From the NCBI GenBank assembly GCA_028822955.1, contig JAPKCL010000098.1, positions 1 to 6,323 on the forward strand: a DNA stretch of 6,323 nt. The letters run 5' to 3'. The position numbers were made by a program, and so were the translations under genes. Below the pieces are notes generated by a model that searched no databases, was not told the DNA's origin, and saw nothing but the letters and a program-made list of their open reading frames with translations. The stretch comes from Candidatus Poseidoniaceae archaeon (lineage in GTDB: Archaea; Thermoplasmatota; Poseidoniia; Poseidoniales; Poseidoniaceae). This document shows, piece after piece, positions 6,001-6,323 of this stretch (position 1 is the stretch's first letter; each line of letters begins with the position of its first letter).

Positions 6001-6323
6001 CCAACATCCAATGCAATGGTGCCATTATTGTACACTTCGAGCCATTCTCCGAGAGGCCATTGTCGTGAATCACTACCAAATGCATCCGGGAATACTTCGG
6101 TAAAGATAACGACACCAGTAGCTGGCGATTCACCAAGTTCAGGGTGGCCAGGCGTCATTCCATTCGATGGGACCCATGGGTCTGCAGCAACTTCCGCAGA
6201 GACCAGTGAGATGTTTTGGCCGTAATTCGTGGTGTACCAAGCAGAGTCAACAATCATTCCTGTAGAATCTCTGAGCATAAGTTGATTGTAGTAATCCCAC
6301 AATTCAGTGCCTGCGTTAAACTG
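2709..6323 (-). CDS. Large surface protein: lamin-tail domains, two phospholipase D (HKD) domains, calcium repeats, C-terminal anchor; 5' end beyond the right edge
   Basis: The frame is open to the right edge. The TTG at 6302 lies inside a domain and is not a real start; seven more codons precede it in the window. Residues are counted from 6302. Lamin-tail domains: one partial (to about 58), then about 62-213, 222-355 and 365-500, most ending in a TPG motif. Two PLD domains follow, about 545-700 with H649, K651, D656 (HSKVAVRD, then GSGNW) and about 747-900 with H851, K853, D858 (HNKGMIVD, then SSINW). Both catalytic triads are intact, so a phosphodiesterase acting on phospholipid or nucleic acid is expected. 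Thrombospondin type 3/EF-like acidic repeats fill 907-1066, a membrane helix 1084-1105 and a cytoplasmic tail 1106-1197. The presumed outer part holds 10 cysteines and 17 N-glycosylation sequons, in line with export. The signal peptide, if any, is outside the window. Substrate unknown. The stop overlaps the BI-1 start. Confidence 0.93.
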   Translation of the reverse strand, partial: QFNAGTELWDYYNQLMLRDSTGMIVDSAWYTTNYGQNISLVSAEVAADPWVPSNGMTPGHPELGESPATGVVIFTEVFPDAFGSDSRQWPLGEWLEVYNNGTIALDVGGWKLQADGRSLTLHQFNMPLQSTSMIQPGEVALIALNGTTSFYLKHTTPDSIDLIDGNGDMVDSIAWTSTVEGESLIAPNSTHAGAGPLGTAAASNSDWIQSAWMTPGELNPVWAMYAGTHDLVITEILAYCNDDSVDPVEDWIEVMNNGATDLNLSRWRVDSNDGDRRFFRTTSMWNQSDDSMMLAPQERAVLLMEKNVISGLGDQIQLSDPDGTPVQSALWNIVSDCKTMGPGETEQDGWQLLLWPTPGYEEPNASHVTDAQDIVISRFMPEGSTTISSNTEFIEITNTGDNIAYMNGWMFTLINSANEATDYPFGGINIPANSSVIMASDPSGLSVYEDGTIIGFDSALLTSGLSLPNSGAALQISTPAGLLADAVVYGNGPVDIEGWSGISLVEPVTSLSLLVYHRGDGCGNLPDTDVVLDWQHRWGRLGASTFCGPTLFSGMSTVTPLIGPQDGLVDLVAWIDNANESLHVHLYQIEQPNLVQALIEAHNRGVEVTVVLNYAEYWWNNYDKNNQIGTANVLATAGIDTFWFGGQNDEPYTYIHSKVAVRDNESVWIGSGNWKSSSQPAPDERGNSEWGVIIYNTDLAQKVLTQLTYDESSSRTYITQILPGSAPTDWSMDSLKSLVNGTMADPITTDVSGRLITCPDTCIDGLVWMIEQADEEILLSLQYLDVDWSWGWGDNPIVTALENAAQDGIRIRVILNGAYLDKDIQEVIDTFNEEWNTTLGYDINAIVMSEDDEVSKLHNKGMIVDAEHVLISSINWGDSATTRNREMGLILTSAEVTAPFLAGWNRDWVRTDNVTDTDNDGLPDYWEVANGLNRTTRTLGAQNILEGDYDADGDGLLNKIEYIFGSHATNADTDGDCIADAVEVSWAQSTALDPEVVDVSPTDALTLADADGDGVNESEALGCDLGGILTEENQTTVDDSMLDNDGDFVINRDDLCPDTLANIPVDGNGCSTEQRNSNATPSADTSSSFGTDMMFFFMLGGILLAAGAFFILRNIESEGEEMKDLITIESENLDALAGTKVDAGNWDMPVLDGSGAPPKASGLSPEDLARCPGWPEETIQSYLDQGWSIEQLGEYYQEQVNENA
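3105..3584 (-). repeat. Thrombospondin type 3 / EF-hand-like calcium repeat stalk in the surface protein
   Basis: Acidic loops occur in series at residues 907-1066: DTDNDGLPDYWE (909-920), DYDADGDGLLNKIE (941-954), ADTDGDCIADAVE (964-976), DADGDGVNESEA (1002-1013) and DNDGDFVINRDDLCP (1036-1050), closing with a VDGNGCS segment typical of a TSP3 end. Such loops bind calcium and form rigid stalks between catalytic domains and a membrane anchor. Cysteines 970, 1016, 1049 and 1063 could form two disulfides. The calcium role is known for the family and inferred here. Confidence 0.85.
3603..4670 (-). other. Tandem HKD phosphodiesterase module within the surface protein
   Basis: Two PLD half-sites in one chain normally form a single bilobed active site. 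The first half runs from the SGMSTVTPL strand through a LIEAHNRGVEVTVVLN segment to H649/K651/D656 (bases 4335-4358). The second runs from SGRLITCPDTC through ALENAAQDGIRIRVILN to H851/K853/D858 (bases 3729-3752). The two histidines are 202 residues apart, as expected for a bilobed PLD enzyme. Possible disulfides nearby are C515-C540 and C751-C755. Cardiolipin synthase-like, phospholipase and nuclease members share these motifs and cannot be told apart here. The outside location argues against cardiolipin synthesis. Confidence 0.88.
4803..6323 (-). repeat. Array of four lamin-tail (LTD) domains in the surface protein, the first cut by the window edge
   Basis: These are divergent protein-level repeats. 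Each unit starts with a strand such as VVIFTEVFP, LVITEILAY or DIVISRFMP, then an E-W/F-I/L-E-V/I-x-N-x-G core (GEWLEVYNNG, EDWIEVMNNG, TEFIEITNTG) and a GGW or equivalent strand. The units ending near 55, 213 and 355 close with TPG followed by an acidic or NP turn (TPGHPE, TPGELNP, TPGYEEPN). Unit bounds are about 6129-6323 (partial), 5664-6119, 5238-5639 and 4803-5210. LTD domains have an immunoglobulin-like fold and in prokaryotic secreted proteins often accompany nucleases or phosphoesterases, presumably as binding modules. Unit 3 has a possible internal disulfide, C233-C330. Confidence 0.82.

Noticed and set aside
6300..6302. TTG as the start of the surface protein
   Set aside because: It falls within a lamin-tail domain, the frame stays open to the edge, and no signal peptide follows. 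The gene clearly begins outside the window.
1..6323. CRISPR array, tRNA, inverted-repeat element or phage/defence module
   Set aside because: No regularly spaced direct repeats, tRNA-like cloverleaf, transposase or terminal repeats were seen, and all but about 14 bases are occupied by the four genes.

Overview
The window is almost completely coding and carries four genes, all on the minus strand, so it reads from right to left: (1) a very large secreted or surface protein with lamin-tail and phospholipase D-type domains, whose 5' end lies beyond the right edge; (2) a seven-helix Bax inhibitor-1 family membrane protein; (3) a non-heme iron dioxygenase of the isopenicillin N synthase-like family; (4) a thymidine phosphorylase of bacterial type, whose 3' end lies beyond the left edge. 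The junctions are very tight: a 4-base TTGA overlap, a 10-base gap and a 4-base gap. No intergenic space is large enough for an internal promoter or terminator. The four genes are therefore best read as one polycistronic unit whose promoter is outside the window. I see no RNA gene, insertion sequence, CRISPR array or terminator hairpin.

The organism looks like a planktonic marine euryarchaeon of the Marine Group II / Poseidoniales type. The evidence is the large surface protein (C-terminal membrane anchor preceded by thrombospondin type 3-like calcium repeats, with a cytoplasmic tail containing a Gly-Trp-Pro-Glu ... Gln-Gly-Trp ... Leu-x-x-Tyr-Tyr motif that I associate with that group), GGTG-type ribosome binding sites, moderate GC and dense gene packing. 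This is inference from recalled protein style, not a database match. The thymidine phosphorylase and the dioxygenase have bacterial-type sequences and could be old transfers.

Layout: 1-937 thymidine phosphorylase (partial); 942-1901 dioxygenase; 1912-2712 BI-1 membrane protein, probably with a TTG start; 2709-6323 the surface protein (partial), which has four lamin-tail domains (the first one cut), two HKD phosphodiesterase domains, a calcium-repeat stalk, one transmembrane helix and a cytoplasmic tail of about 90 residues.

The most testable functional idea is at the dioxygenase-thymidine phosphorylase junction. The phosphorylase releases thymine from thymidine, and the dioxygenase belongs to the superfamily that includes thymine-7-hydroxylase. 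The ribosome binding site of the phosphorylase gene lies inside the last codons of the dioxygenase gene. This suggests, but does not prove, a coupled route for thymine use. The surface protein could act on extracellular nucleic acid or phospholipid. If it is a nuclease, the operon would run from outside DNA breakdown to deoxynucleoside salvage, with the BI-1 protein as a membrane partner of unknown role.
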